A stretch of 64,000 bases of DNA from Mycolicibacterium hodleri (GTDB taxonomy: Bacteria > Actinomycetota > Actinomycetes > Mycobacteriales > Mycobacteriaceae): NCBI RefSeq assembly GCF_025822245.1, contig NZ_JACKTL010000017.1, forward strand, positions 1-64,000, in the 5' to 3' direction. Position 1 is the first letter of the stretch; every line of letters begins with the position of its first letter. The notes under the pieces were generated by a model that did no database searches, was not told where the DNA came from, and was given only the letters and a program-made list of their open reading frames with translations. Position numbers and translations under genes: made by a program. This document shows positions 7,772 through 17,183 of the stretch, piece by piece.

Positions 7772-8263
7772 ATGGCGGATTCCAGCTTCGACGTAGTCAG
7801 CAAGGCCGACCGCCAAGAGGTCGACAACGCGCTCAACCAAGCAGCCAAGGAGCTGTCCACCCGTTTCGACTTCCGCGGCACCGACACCACCATCGAGTGG
7901 CAGGGCGAGGAAGGCATCATCCTCGTCAGTTCCACCGAGGAGCGCGTGAAGGCCGCAGTCGACGTCTTCAAGGAGAAGCTGATCCGACGCGACATCTCGA
8001 TGAAGGCCTTCGACGCGGGCGACCCGCAACCGTCCGGCAAGACCTACAAGGTGATCGGCAGCATCAAGCAGGGCATCGACAGCGAGAACGCCAAGAAGAT
8101 CACCAAGCTCATCCGCGACGAAGGCCCCAAGGGCGTCAAGGCGCAGATCCAGGGCGACGAGATCCGCGTCAGCTCCAAGAAGCGCGACGACCTTCAGGCC
8201 GTGCAGTCGCTGCTGCGGGGCGCCGACCTCGAGGTCGCGCTGCAGTTCGTCAACTATCGCTAG
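7772..8263 (+). CDS. yajQ: YajQ-family nucleotide-binding protein
   Basis: A 163-residue member of the YajQ/DUF520 family (Rv0566c-like): two ferredoxin-like folds that bind nucleotides. Some homologues bind cyclic di-GMP, but the mycobacterial role is not settled. It has the family N-terminus [10 protein letters not shown], the repeated RFDFRGT and [11 protein letters not shown] segments and the C-terminal LQFVNYR. ATG 7772 follows an AGGAGGG ribosome-binding site 8 nt upstream, which decides it over in-frame starts further up. It is the first conserved chromosomal gene after the island. Confidence 0.93.
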   Translation: MADSSFDVVSKADRQEVDNALNQAAKELSTRFDFRGTDTTIEWQGEEGIILVSSTEERVKAAVDVFKEKLIRRDISMKAFDAGDPQPSGKTYKVIGSIKQGIDSENAKKITKLIRDEGPKGVKAQIQGDEIRVSSKKRDDLQAVQSLLRGADLEVALQFVNYR

Positions 8264-8265
8264 GC

Positions 8266-8325
8266 GCCGAACGTGACGCCACGGTGAGAATGGCGGGCAA
8301 TCATCGCAGTGGCGTCACGTTGGGC
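8266..8325. repeat. Long intergenic inverted repeat downstream of yajQ
   Basis: A 17-bp arm at 8266-8282 pairs with 8309-8325 with one mismatch (core aacgtgacgccac / gtggcgtcacgtt) around a 26-base loop. It starts 2 bp after the yajQ stop. It may be an RNA hairpin that ends or stabilises the yajQ mRNA. A stronger hairpin lies just downstream. Confidence 0.7.
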
Positions 8326-8352
8326 GACACGCGGCCGACGCACCCTGCAATG

Positions 8353-8391
8353 CACCGAGCCCGGAGACGTTGGACGTCTCCGGGCTCGGTG
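8353..8391. terminator. Bidirectional hairpin terminator
   Basis: A perfect 18-bp stem (8353-8370 with 8374-8391) around a 3-base loop, placed between the convergent yajQ and secreted-protein genes. Without a poly-T tract, it is the usual mycobacterial form. Confidence 0.8.
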
Positions 8392-8405
8392 AAGGTTCGC
8401 AGTAG

Positions 8406-8912
8406 TTAGGGCGTGGTTCCGCCACCGGTGCCACCGGTGGCGCCTGCGCCACTGTCGCTGCCGCCCGAGGACGGAGCCGGCGCCGTGCCGCCGTTGAGGA
8501 TGGCACTGCCGAACTGACCGGGCGCCGCGGCGAGCGCGCCCGCGATGGTCTGCGGCGCGGTCACGATCTGCTCGAGGCCGCCGCCGGGACCGAAGAACTG
8601 ACCGGGAGCCCCGGTGAGGCCACAGGTGTTCTGCGGGGAGTCCGGCGGGCAATTGACACCAACCAGGTTGGCGGGGGTCTGCGCACCCTCGAGGGCCTGC
8701 TCGGGCAGCGAGACGACGGCACCCGCGAACTGACCCGGCGCCGCGGCGAGGCCGGCCGCGGTCTGTGCCGGGGCCTGCGCCACGTTGGTCGCGATGGTGC
8801 AGGGAATCGACGTGAACGAAGGAGAACATGCCGCCGATGCAGGCGCCGCCAATGCGAAGCCGCCGGCACTGGCGAAGCCGATGAGGCCGGCGACGATGAA
8901 GGTGGATTTCAC
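8406..8912 (-). CDS. Secreted Ala/Gly/Pro-rich protein with APGQF repeats
   Basis: Function unknown. The 168-residue product starts at GTG 8912, 5 nt after an AGGAG site; in-frame codons further upstream lack that signal. Residues 1 to about 24 form a classical signal peptide (KSTFIVAGLIGFASAG...APASA), so the protein is exported. The mature part contains a motif APGQF three times (AAPGQFAGA, GAPGQFFGP, AAPGQFGSA), each followed by small residues, plus a few cysteines. The last 30 residues are a low-complexity Gly/Ser/Thr tail. This resembles small mycobacterial cell-wall-associated or secreted proteins rather than an enzyme. Monocistronic: it faces the terminator at 8353-8391 and is divergent from gpsA. 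Confidence 0.8.
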   Translation of the reverse strand: MKSTFIVAGLIGFASAGGFALAAPASAACSPSFTSIPCTIATNVAQAPAQTAAGLAAAPGQFAGAVVSLPEQALEGAQTPANLVGVNCPPDSPQNTCGLTGAPGQFFGPGGGLEQIVTAPQTIAGALAAAPGQFGSAILNGGTAPAPSSGGSDSGAGATGGTGGGTTP

Positions 8913-9123
8913 GAATTCTCCTATGTATGAGCAGCGAGCGCGTGTGCGATGGCTCATAGCATAGCGCCCTGAGAGCATTCGTAGCACTGCAAGAATCAAG
9001 TCCGTCGTCGGACCTCGTGGCAACCAAAATTGACGTGCTAATCAACGATCTTGACCGTGAAAGAAAAGCCTTGCGTCGCCAAAGCATTCACCCGCCGACG
9101 CTCGCCGCCATACCCTGATCGCC

Positions 9124-10149
9124 ATGGCACCTGCGCAGCGCAAACCGAACGTCGTCGTCCTCGGTGGAGGGTCCTGGGGCACCACGGTGGCCTCGATTTG
9201 CGCCCGTCGCGGGCCGACGCTGCAGTGGGTTCGCTCCCAGCAAACCGCCGACGACATCAACGACAACCACCGCAACTCCCGCTATCTCGGCGACGAGGTG
9301 GAGCTCGCCGACAGCCTGCGTGCCACCACCGACTTCGCGGAGGCGGCCAACTGCGCCGACGTCCTGGTGATGGGCGTCCCGTCGCACGGCTTCCGCGGCG
9401 TGCTCGAGGAGCTCGCCAAGGAACTGCGACCGTGGGTGCCGGTCGTGTCCCTGGTGAAGGGCCTCGAGCAGGGCACCAACATGAGGATGAGCGAGATCGT
9501 CGACGAGGTGCTGCCCGGTCACCCGGCCGGAATCCTCGCGGGACCCAACATCGCCAGGGAGGTGGCCGAGGGGTACGCCGCCGCTGCCGTGCTCGCCATG
9601 CCCGACCAGCACCTGGCCGCCAACCTCGGAGACTTGTTCCGCACCCAGCGGTTCCGCACCTACACCACCGACGACGTGGTGGGCGTCGAGATGGCGGGTG
9701 CACTCAAGAACGTCTACGCAATCGCCGTCGGCATGGGCTACTCCCTCGGGATCGGCGAGAACACCCGCGCCATGGTGATGGCGCGCGCCGTGCGCGAGAT
9801 GTCGAAGCTCGGCGAGGCCATGGGTGGTCACCGCGACACCTTCGCCGGGCTGGCGGGCATGGGCGACCTGATCGTCACCTGTACGAGTCAGCGCAGCCGC
9901 AACCGCCACGTCGGCGAACAGTTGGGTTCGGGGAAGTCGATCGACGAGATCATCGCGTCGATGAACCAAGTCGCCGAGGGCGTCAAGGCCGCCAGCGTCA
10001 TCATGGAGTTCGCCGACAAGCACGGCCTCAACATGCCCATCGCCCGCGAGGTGGACCGCGTCATCAACCACGGGTCGACGGTCGAGGACGCCTACCGCGG
10101 CCTCGCGGCCGAGAAGCCGGGTCACGAGGTGCACGGCTCCGGCTTCTAG
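9124..10149 (+). CDS. gpsA: NAD(P)H-dependent glycerol-3-phosphate dehydrogenase
   Basis: Reduces dihydroxyacetone phosphate to sn-glycerol-3-phosphate, the backbone of phospholipids (gpdA1/Rv0564c counterpart). The 341-residue protein has an N-terminal Rossmann motif (LGGGSWGTT, residues about 14-22), a substrate-binding catalytic Lys in GALKNVYAIAVGMG and the C-terminal AGMGDLIVTCTSQRSRN signature. Length is normal. The ATG at 9124 begins about 210 bp after the divergent secreted-protein start, and the AT-richer stretch between them should hold both promoters. The next gene starts 70 bp downstream on the same strand. Confidence 0.95.
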   Translation: MAPAQRKPNVVVLGGGSWGTTVASICARRGPTLQWVRSQQTADDINDNHRNSRYLGDEVELADSLRATTDFAEAANCADVLVMGVPSHGFRGVLEELAKELRPWVPVVSLVKGLEQGTNMRMSEIVDEVLPGHPAGILAGPNIAREVAEGYAAAAVLAMPDQHLAANLGDLFRTQRFRTYTTDDVVGVEMAGALKNVYAIAVGMGYSLGIGENTRAMVMARAVREMSKLGEAMGGHRDTFAGLAGMGDLIVTCTSQRSRNRHVGEQLGSGKSIDEIIASMNQVAEGVKAASVIMEFADKHGLNMPIAREVDRVINHGSTVEDAYRGLAAEKPGHEVHGSGF

Positions 10150-10219
10150 ACGCTGCGCAGGTGCGAGGTCACGAGGCGATAGCGCGTCGGGCCGCGCGCA
10201 TTCTTGAGACCATTCCCCG

Positions 10220-13015
10220 ATGACCAGTCGAATGCTGAGCCGTTCGACTGAGCAGCGTGCCACTGCGGCGCTGTTGGACGCGGCGCAATCGAGTCCCGCA
10301 AGCCTGATCCTCGAAGGCGAGGCTGGGATCGGCAAGACGACGGTGTGGCTCGCCACCCTCGAACAGGCTCGACGACGCGGGTTTTGCGTGCTGGCCGCGC
10401 AAGCCACCGAAGCCGAGGCCGCCCTGGCCTACTCCGGTATCGCCGATCTGCTCGGCGATCTCGACCCGCACGCATTCGAGCACCTACCCGACCTGCAACG
10501 TCTCGCCGTCGACAGGGTGCTCCTCCGGGCGGGAAGCGACGCGGACGTGACCGATCAACGCGTGGTGGCGGCCGCGTTCGCGTCGGTGGTCAACCGGCTT
10601 GCGGAGACCGGCGGCCCGGTGCTGGTCACCGTGGACGACGTGCAGTGGCTGGACCCGTCGAGTCGCCTCATCCTCGCCTTCGCCGGCCGACGCTTCCGGG
10701 GCCCCGTCGGGGTCTTGGTCACCGAGCGGTGCGACGAGGGCAAGGCCACCACCACGTCGTGGTTACACCTCGACCAGGCCGGAACCTTCGAGCGAATTCG
10801 CTTGGGACCGTTGAGTACACGTGCGCTGCACTCCATCGTCTCGACCCGGCTTCAACGCTCGCTGCCGCGCTCGGCGATGGCCCGGATCGCGGAGATTTCC
10901 TGCGGAAATCCCTTCTACGCAGTCGAACTGGCGCGGTCGTCGGAGAGTGGGCCGCTGGCGTCGGAGCCCGTACTCCCCGACACCCTGACGGATCTGGTAC
11001 GGCGGCGAATTGGCCGGCTCGACGACGAGGTGCGGGCAATCCTCTTGGCCGTTGCCTGTGTGGCCGCGCCGACCACCGAACTGATCGCCCGCCTGCGCGG
11101 GGTGACGACCGATCAGCTCGTCGAGACGCTGGCCGACGTGGAAACCGACGGCATCGTCACCGTCGTCGGCAACCGGATCCGGTTCACGCATCCGCTGTTG
11201 GCGCGCGGCGTCTACACCGACGCTGCACCGGCCAACCGTCGCGCCACCCACCGGGCACTGGCGGGTGTGATCGTCGAACCCGAACTGCATGCCCGCCACC
11301 TGGCATTGGCCGCGGCAAATGAGGATCAGGACACCTTGGCCGCCCTCGACGCCGCCGCCGACTCGGCCCGAGCCCGGGGCGCCCCGGGTGCGGCGGCAGA
11401 ATTGCTCGACCTCGCCATCGGTCTCGGCGGCGACAAGGCGTGGCGGCGCGTTCGAGCCGCCGGCGACCACTTCCAAGCCGGCAGCACCGACCACGCCGAG
11501 AGCCTCCTGGTTCCGCTCGTCGACGAACTGCGCCCGGGGATGCTGCGCGCCATCGCGCTCAATCTGCTTGCCGCCATTCGCATCTACGACAACAACTTCG
11601 TCACGGCCGCGGACCTGCTCAGCCGCGCGGTCGACGACGCGAAGGACGTACCGCCGATTCTGGTCCAGACGTTGATGCACCTGTCGTTTGCACAGGGCCA
11701 CGGTTCGTTCGCCGACGGCACGCCGGCGGACGGGATGTTCGACGCCGTGATGCACAACGCTCGCACTGCCGTCGACGTCGCCGAGAAGTCGGGCATCCCA
11801 GGGCTTCGCAGCCAAGCCCTCTCCCACTGGGTCATGGCCCAGTTCATGCACGGCCACGGGATCGACGAGGAGAGCCGACGCCTGGCGCTGGAGCTCGAAC
11901 CGCGCGAGGGCGACGTGCCGGTTCCCTTCAAGGCGCAGGCATGCGACGCACTCCTCGATGCCTGCGTCGGTCGACTCGACGACGCCAGGTCGAAGATGCT
12001 GGCCGTGGGCGAGCACTATCGGGAGCGCGGTTCCGACCACAACGTGATGGCCGTGTCCTCCTACCTGGCACTCGTCGAACTGTGGAGCGGACGATTCGAT
12101 GCGGCAAGCTCATTCGCCAACGAAGCCGTCGAGCGAGCCGACCAACTCGGCAGCGGTGACGTCGGCGTCATCGCGCTGTCGATCCGAGCGTCGGTCTTCG
12201 CGCACTGCGGACGGGAAGCCGACGCGCTCGCCGACGTCGACGCCGCACTCGCCGGCGCGCTCGCCTGTGACGCCCCGCGCATGGCCGAATGGCCCCTGAT
12301 GGCCAAGGGATTCCTGGAGGTCTCCCTCGGCGAACATGCAACGGCACTGGCCACCCTCGAACCCCTGACGCGCCGCTTCGGAGTGGTGCCCGGCACAGAG
12401 ATCATGGCGGGCTGGTACATCCCCAACGCCGTCGAGGCACTGGTCGCACTCGATCGGCTGGACGAAGCCGAGCCGTTCATCTCCGCTCTCGAGCGCAACG
12501 GCGCCGCGCTCGACCGGTCGTGGATGCTGGCTGCGGGTGGTCGCTGCCGGGCGATGTGGCTGGCGGCGAAGGGGGACGTCGCAGCGGCGGTCGACACCGC
12601 TCGAGAGTCGCTCGTCGAGCACGACCGCACTCCGATGAGATTCGAACGCGCCCGCACCATGCTGCTTCTCGGGAGACTGCAACGCCGCCGCCGCCAGAAG
12701 GGAGCCGCGTACGAGACACTCAGCGCCGCCCTCGCCGAATTCGAGGAGATGGGTACTCCGTTGTGGGCCAACCAAGCTCGCGACGAACTGGCCAGGACGA
12801 AGGTCCGCGGCGGCGACTCCTCGATCCTGACCCCGTCCGAGCAACGGGTCGCCGAGTTGGCCGCATCGGGCATGACGAACCGCGACATCGCCGCCGCCCT
12901 CTTCATCCATCCCAAGACGGTGGAGACGAATCTCAGCCGCACCTACGCCAAGCTCGGCATCCGCTCACGCGTCGAACTGGGCAAGCGACTCGCCCAATTG
13001 CCCGACACGGTCTGA
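10220..13015 (+). CDS. Large ATPase-LuxR transcriptional regulator (LAL/MalT type), paralogue A
   Basis: A 931-residue signal-transducing ATPase regulator. Walker A is GEAGIGKTT at residues 33-41, and a Walker B-like segment (LVTVDDVQWLD) lies near 130. A long helical, TPR-like middle follows, with a LuxR-type helix-turn-helix in the last 60 residues (LTPSEQRVAELAASG...LGIRSR). Such proteins act as ligand-gated activators. The inducer is not evident from the sequence. A second gene of the same build lies at 19591-22347, and the two share motifs throughout, indicating an old duplication. Neither lies at this point in the M. tuberculosis locus as I recall it. The next gene (DUF5995) follows after 21 bp, so the two may be co-transcribed. 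Confidence 0.92.
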   Translation: MTSRMLSRSTEQRATAALLDAAQSSPASLILEGEAGIGKTTVWLATLEQARRRGFCVLAAQATEAEAALAYSGIADLLGDLDPHAFEHLPDLQRLAVDRVLLRAGSDADVTDQRVVAAAFASVVNRLAETGGPVLVTVDDVQWLDPSSRLILAFAGRRFRGPVGVLVTERCDEGKATTTSWLHLDQAGTFERIRLGPLSTRALHSIVSTRLQRSLPRSAMARIAEISCGNPFYAVELARSSESGPLASEPVLPDTLTDLVRRRIGRLDDEVRAILLAVACVAAPTTELIARLRGVTTDQLVETLADVETDGIVTVVGNRIRFTHPLLARGVYTDAAPANRRATHRALAGVIVEPELHARHLALAAANEDQDTLAALDAAADSARARGAPGAAAELLDLAIGLGGDKAWRRVRAAGDHFQAGSTDHAESLLVPLVDELRPGMLRAIALNLLAAIRIYDNNFVTAADLLSRAVDDAKDVPPILVQTLMHLSFAQGHGSFADGTPADGMFDAVMHNARTAVDVAEKSGIPGLRSQALSHWVMAQFMHGHGIDEESRRLALELEPREGDVPVPFKAQACDALLDACVGRLDDARSKMLAVGEHYRERGSDHNVMAVSSYLALVELWSGRFDAASSFANEAVERADQLGSGDVGVIALSIRASVFAHCGREADALADVDAALAGALACDAPRMAEWPLMAKGFLEVSLGEHATALATLEPLTRRFGVVPGTEIMAGWYIPNAVEALVALDRLDEAEPFISALERNGAALDRSWMLAAGGRCRAMWLAAKGDVAAAVDTARESLVEHDRTPMRFERARTMLLLGRLQRRRRQKGAAYETLSAALAEFEEMGTPLWANQARDELARTKVRGGDSSILTPSEQRVAELAASGMTNRDIAAALFIHPKTVETNLSRTYAKLGIRSRVELGKRLAQLPDTV

Positions 13016-13036
13016 CTTCTCGTCGATACTCGAGAC

Positions 13037-13873
13037 ATGCCACCGCCCGCGACGACGCCTCCGCGGCTACCCACCGCGACGACCCTGACAGAGGTGATCG
13101 CCAACTTCGACACCGTGATCGCGTGGGCCATCCAGGAAAGCAGCGGCATCGGGTACTTCCCCACGGTCTACCGTCGTGCGACGATCGCGATCGACGCGGC
13201 GGTCCGGGACGGGACGTCCTTCGAGCACCCCGACGTCATGGCACGGTTCGCGGTGATCTTCTCCCAGCGCTACTTCGACGCCCTCAACGCCTACCTCAAC
13301 CCGCGCCCGTTCGAACGGCCCACCAACGTGTGGCTGTGGCACTTCGTCGGCCTGGAATACGACGAGCCGATCATCTTCCAGCACCTGCTGACCGCGGTGG
13401 ACGCCCACGTCAACCTGGACCTCGGCGTCGCCGCGTCGCAGGTCGGCCGCGGCGACATGCCGGACTTGCACGACGACTTCAACATGGTCAACACCATCCT
13501 TGCCAGTCAGGTTCAGGCGGTCTTCGACGCGCTCGGCGACGTCTCCCCGAACGTGAAGAAGATCCGCGACGCTATCCCCGACTCCGTGGAGGTGTCGTCG
13601 ATCAACGAACTGCTGCAAGCCTTTCGGGACCTGGCGTGGAAGTTCGCCATTGCCCTGGCCGACGACCCGCCGGAACGCTTCCAGGAGTTGGTCGACCAAC
13701 ACGACGCCTGGGCCAGCGTGCTCGCGACCAAGTATCTGTATCCGCCCGGGCGTCTCGGAGCGTGCGCCCGGTGGATCGCGGAGAAGGAGAGCCACGACGT
13801 CGCCGCCGTCATCACCCGGCTCAACGCGGACGCCCACGTGCCCCGACCGGTGAACCCGGCGTTCCTCGCCTAG
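13037..13873 (+). CDS. DUF5995 family protein
   Basis: Function unknown. The 278-residue soluble protein looks like a DUF5995 member: a conserved central motif VDAHVNLDLGVA (around residue 120), a histidine-containing WLWHFVGLE segment before it, and a helical C-terminal half. There is no signal peptide or membrane segment. Conserved His and Asp residues would allow metal binding, but no catalytic role is established. It begins 21 bp after the LuxR regulator and ends 4 bp from the convergent FAD oxidoreductase, so the regulator may control it. The family assignment is from motif memory and is moderately sure. Confidence 0.75.
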   Translation: MPPPATTPPRLPTATTLTEVIANFDTVIAWAIQESSGIGYFPTVYRRATIAIDAAVRDGTSFEHPDVMARFAVIFSQRYFDALNAYLNPRPFERPTNVWLWHFVGLEYDEPIIFQHLLTAVDAHVNLDLGVAASQVGRGDMPDLHDDFNMVNTILASQVQAVFDALGDVSPNVKKIRDAIPDSVEVSSINELLQAFRDLAWKFAIALADDPPERFQELVDQHDAWASVLATKYLYPPGRLGACARWIAEKESHDVAAVITRLNADAHVPRPVNPAFLA

Positions 13874-13877
13874 GCGC

Positions 13878-15551
13878 TCACGGCATCGGCGCGACGACGA
13901 GGTTGCCGGCTTCGTTGACGCCGATCATCGACGGCTTCGTCCCTCTCCGGCCCAGCTTCCACAACACCGCGTCCACCGCGCGGAACGGCGCCAGCAGCGC
14001 CGGCTCGGCGAGATCGAACACCTCGCAACGCCTCTGCGGCGACGACTCCGCGTCGAGGATGGCGTTGACGGCTCGTCGTGCCGCTTCGTTCGCGCTCTCC
14101 ATGGTCGCGAGATCGGTGTTGGTGCGGACGAAGTCGGAGGCGATGACGAAGTTGGGCACGGCGGTCGCCGCGTCGGGGCGGTGCCGCCACGAGCACTTCG
14201 TGTTGATCAGCAGCGGATCGTCGTTGGCAACGGGATGGTGCGTGACGGGATCGAAGTGGATGCCGGGGTCGAGGAACCTGTGCAGCACGTTCGCCTCGGT
14301 CAGGCTGCCGTCGTCGATGTGGGCGACCATCTGACGCCACACCTCGTCGAGAATTTCCTCCTCGGTGCAGTCCTTGGCCGCCATCCCGTTGAAACCGGTT
14401 GTGTCCCAATCGGACACGTCGACCGACAGAATCCCCTCGACTCTGCCGTCGCCCCGGTTCTCCAGGTCGAGCGCCCAGAACTGCTGCTGCGAGATCGCGG
14501 TGAGCGCCCACTGTGAGTTGAGGAAGATGACGTGACCGTTGACCAGGGGACGGTCGACGTCCAGGTAGTACATCGCCCCGGTCATCCACCGCGTCACGAG
14601 ATCCCCCAGATGCGCCAGTTGCGGGTCGGCCGCCGCGAGCCCGCCTGCCGTCAGGGGCGCCAACTTCTCGCAGGGCAAGGCGGAGACGTAATAGTCCGCC
14701 GAGATGTCGTGAGGCCCGTCGGCGGACTCCACCGTCACCCCGGACACACCGTGTGCGTCACAACGGATGTCGGTCACCCGGTGCCCCGGCACGAACGTCA
14801 CCCCGTGCGAGTCCCGAAGCAGCTCGACCCACGGGTCGATCCACACCTCACTGGTCGGCCCGTTGAGCACCCGGTCGATTCGTCCATCCGGCCGGGCCAT
14901 GTCCTGCAGCAGTTGACACAGAATCGCGCATCCGGTGCGAGCCGACATCTCCTCGGCCCTGGCCGCGACGAGTGCCCGAGTCATGCCCTTGGCCAGGAAC
15001 TCCTGGTACGCCGGTGAACACTCCTCCGCCCTGACGAAGGTCCACCAGTCCACCGGCTCGTACTCGGCAAGCCGTCGCTCGTCGCACGCGGTGAGATAGC
15101 CGAGGAGGAGATTGAAGAACATCACGTACTCGTGCAGCGGAATCCTCATCCGGACGGCGATCGTGTGCACGAAACGCGCCAGCCTGCCAAGGTCGCCCAG
15201 CGTCGACGGGAACGTCGTCGGTGCCACGATCTCGTTCTGGCCGCCGTCCTGGGCGAGCATCATCTGGGTGGCGCCGACGAGGTTGTCCCCCACCCATCCT
15301 TGGCCGTACGGGATTGCCGCCATCGTGGCGTCGACGTGTCGGTAGAAGCCCGGAAAGAACCTGAACCCGTGCTCGCCGGGCAACGGCTTCCTACCGTCTG
15401 CTGCGGTGCCGGGAACCGGGATCGACCGAGCCTTCCCACCGAACACGTCGCGCGCCTCGTAGACGACGACGTCGAACCCACGGGTGGCGAGTTCGTGGGC
15501 GGCACTCAGACCGCCGACCCCGCCGCCCAGGACCGCCACCGACGTCATCAC
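13878..15551 (-). CDS. FAD-dependent amine-oxidase/phytoene-desaturase-type oxidoreductase
   Basis: A 557-residue flavoprotein. The N-terminal dinucleotide-binding motif GGGVGGLSAAHEL (residues about 8-20) is followed by the acidic strand end VVYEARD and GGKARS, as in desaturases and flavin amine oxidases. An FPGFYRHVDATM segment resembles carotenoid/squalene-type desaturases, so the substrate may be an isoprenoid or lipid; this cannot be fixed from sequence. A C-terminal SDFVRTNTDLATMESANEAARRA segment closes the FAD site. The start is ATG 15551 or the adjacent ATG 15548. It precedes, on the same strand, no obvious partner. The secreted-protein gene lies 21 bp upstream and may be co-transcribed. 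Confidence 0.82.
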   Translation of the reverse strand: MMTSVAVLGGGVGGLSAAHELATRGFDVVVYEARDVFGGKARSIPVPGTAADGRKPLPGEHGFRFFPGFYRHVDATMAAIPYGQGWVGDNLVGATQMMLAQDGGQNEIVAPTTFPSTLGDLGRLARFVHTIAVRMRIPLHEYVMFFNLLLGYLTACDERRLAEYEPVDWWTFVRAEECSPAYQEFLAKGMTRALVAARAEEMSARTGCAILCQLLQDMARPDGRIDRVLNGPTSEVWIDPWVELLRDSHGVTFVPGHRVTDIRCDAHGVSGVTVESADGPHDISADYYVSALPCEKLAPLTAGGLAAADPQLAHLGDLVTRWMTGAMYYLDVDRPLVNGHVIFLNSQWALTAISQQQFWALDLENRGDGRVEGILSVDVSDWDTTGFNGMAAKDCTEEEILDEVWRQMVAHIDDGSLTEANVLHRFLDPGIHFDPVTHHPVANDDPLLINTKCSWRHRPDAATAVPNFVIASDFVRTNTDLATMESANEAARRAVNAILDAESSPQRRCEVFDLAEPALLAPFRAVDAVLWKLGRRGTKPSMIGVNEAGNLVVAPMP

Positions 15552-15572
15552 GCGATGGTAGGCGGTGACCCG

Positions 15573-16115
15573 TCAGTTGGCGTAGGGGTTGGCCGGCTGC
15601 GGCCGGTCGATCAGCGGGTTGTTCGGGTCGACGGCGTAACTGCCCGCCGGGCTGATGACGAAACCGCCACCGTCGTAGTTGTTGGTGCACGTCGTCGTGG
15701 TGCCGTCGGTGCCGCAGGTGACATTGCGGAAGCTGATCTTCGACCCAGCCGGCAAGCGCTGCGGGAGCTTGTCGAAGACGTAGAGCGGGCGGTCGGAGCT
15801 GGAGAATCCCGCCGGGCCGACCTGCTGACCCGTGACCAGGTTGGCGCCATTGGGAGCGGCGGGGATCGGGCCGTTGCAGCCGTAGTTGCCGGAGTTGCGG
15901 TTGATGATGCAGGCGATGTCACCGGGGACGGCGAAGCCGTACAGAGACCCGTCCTGCAGCAGGTACTCCGACGGCTTGACCGGCGCGTAGCCCATCACGT
16001 TGGGGGCGGGCGGCGATGGGGGCGGCGCCGGCTCGGGATCGGCGGCGGCCACACCGGGCACGCCGAGGACGGCGGCCCCCGCGGCCCACAGGCCGATCAG
16101 CATTCTGCGTCGCAC
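15573..16115 (-). CDS. Secreted protein of unknown function
   Basis: A predicted exported protein of about 180 residues. GTG 16115 begins VRRRMLIGLWAAG, a basic n-region followed by a hydrophobic core and a PGVAAADP cleavage region; ATG 16103 is an alternative. A Pro-rich linker (PEPAPPPSPPAP) follows. The folded part has four cysteines, two in a CIINRNSGNYGC block and two in VTCGTDGTTTTC, probably forming disulphides outside the cytoplasm. No enzyme motif was recognised. It lies upstream of the FAD oxidoreductase on the same strand. Confidence 0.78.
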   Translation of the reverse strand: MRRRMLIGLWAAGAAVLGVPGVAAADPEPAPPPSPPAPNVMGYAPVKPSEYLLQDGSLYGFAVPGDIACIINRNSGNYGCNGPIPAAPNGANLVTGQQVGPAGFSSSDRPLYVFDKLPQRLPAGSKISFRNVTCGTDGTTTTCTNNYDGGGFVISPAGSYAVDPNNPLIDRPQPANPYAN

Positions 16116-16219
16116 GCGACCAGCGTAGAACAGGCGTTCCTCGGATGCGGGCTTACCAAGCGGAGCGGTCGTCACACCGGGGTCATCGGCCGAGGCCTCG
16201 GAAACGTTAACCGCCGGCG

Positions 16220-17098
16220 TCAGTACTGTCCGGGCCCGCGGCCGGCCATCTGCTCGAGGCGCGCGATGCGCTCCTCCATCGGCGGGTGCGTGGAGAACAG
16301 CTTGCCGATCTTCTCGCCGGCCCGGAACGGGTTGGCGATCATCAGATGCGCCTGGTCGGCCAGCTGGGTCTCCGGAGGCAGCGGCGCCAACTCCACCCCC
16401 CGGCTGATCTTGCGCAGGGCGCTGGCCAACGCCAGCGGGTCACCGGTCAGCTCGGCGCCGGACTGGTCGGCCTGGAACTCCCGTGACCGCGACACCGCCA
16501 GCTTGATGACGGTCGCCGCGATGGGGCCGAGCAACGAGACCAGCAGGATCGCAAAGGGATTGGTGCCACCCTCGCGGTTGCCGCCGAACATGCTCGCGAA
16601 GAACGCCAGGTTGGCCAGCGCGGTGATGACCGACGCCATCGCGCCCGCCACGCACGAAATCAGGATGTCGCGGTTGTAGACGTGCGACAGCTCGTGGCCG
16701 AGCACGGCCCGCAACTCGCGTTCGTCGAGGATGTCCAGGATCCCGGTGGTGCAGCAGACCGCGGCGTTGCGCGGATTGCGACCCGTCGCGAAGGCGTTGG
16801 GCGCCGCGGTGTCACTGATGTAGAGCCGCGGCATCGGCTGGTGCGCGGTCGTGGCCAACTCTCGGACGATGCGGTACATCGCGGGCGCCTGGACTTCGTT
16901 GACCGGCTGGGCGTGCATTGCACGCAGCGCCAACTTGTCGCTGTTGAAGTAGACGTAGACGTTCATGCCGACCGCGAACAGCACGGCCAGGAACATGATC
17001 GACCTGCCGAACAGCGCGCCCACGAACACGATCAATCCGGAGAAGACGACCAGCAACAGAAACGTCTTGGCCCGGTTCGCGTGGGGATGCCAGGTCAT
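16220..17098 (-). CDS. htpX: Membrane zinc metalloprotease HtpX
   Basis: An M48-family protease of membrane protein quality control (Rv0563 counterpart), 292 residues as usual. Two N-terminal membrane spans lie at about residues 14-50. The zinc site HELSH is in [14 protein letters not shown] near residue 142, a hydrophobic stretch follows, and the third ligand is supplied by the Glu in [14 protein letters not shown]. The active site faces the cytoplasm in known homologues. It is transcribed in the same direction as grcC1, 85 bp upstream, as in M. tuberculosis. Confidence 0.95.
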   Translation of the reverse strand: MTWHPHANRAKTFLLLVVFSGLIVFVGALFGRSIMFLAVLFAVGMNVYVYFNSDKLALRAMHAQPVNEVQAPAMYRIVRELATTAHQPMPRLYISDTAAPNAFATGRNPRNAAVCCTTGILDILDERELRAVLGHELSHVYNRDILISCVAGAMASVITALANLAFFASMFGGNREGGTNPFAILLVSLLGPIAATVIKLAVSRSREFQADQSGAELTGDPLALASALRKISRGVELAPLPPETQLADQAHLMIANPFRAGEKIGKLFSTHPPMEERIARLEQMAGRGPGQY

Positions 17099-17183
17099 TG
17101 GCCCTCCTCCTCAAACCACCGACTGCTCAAACCTTGGGAGTCGTTCGCTGATCCAACGCATGGGAGCGGGTGTCTGGTTCCAC

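Noticed and set aside
12289..14334. A 681-residue frame across LuxR A and DUF5995
   Set aside because: Low-complexity Arg/Pro-rich shadow of two better genes in another frame.
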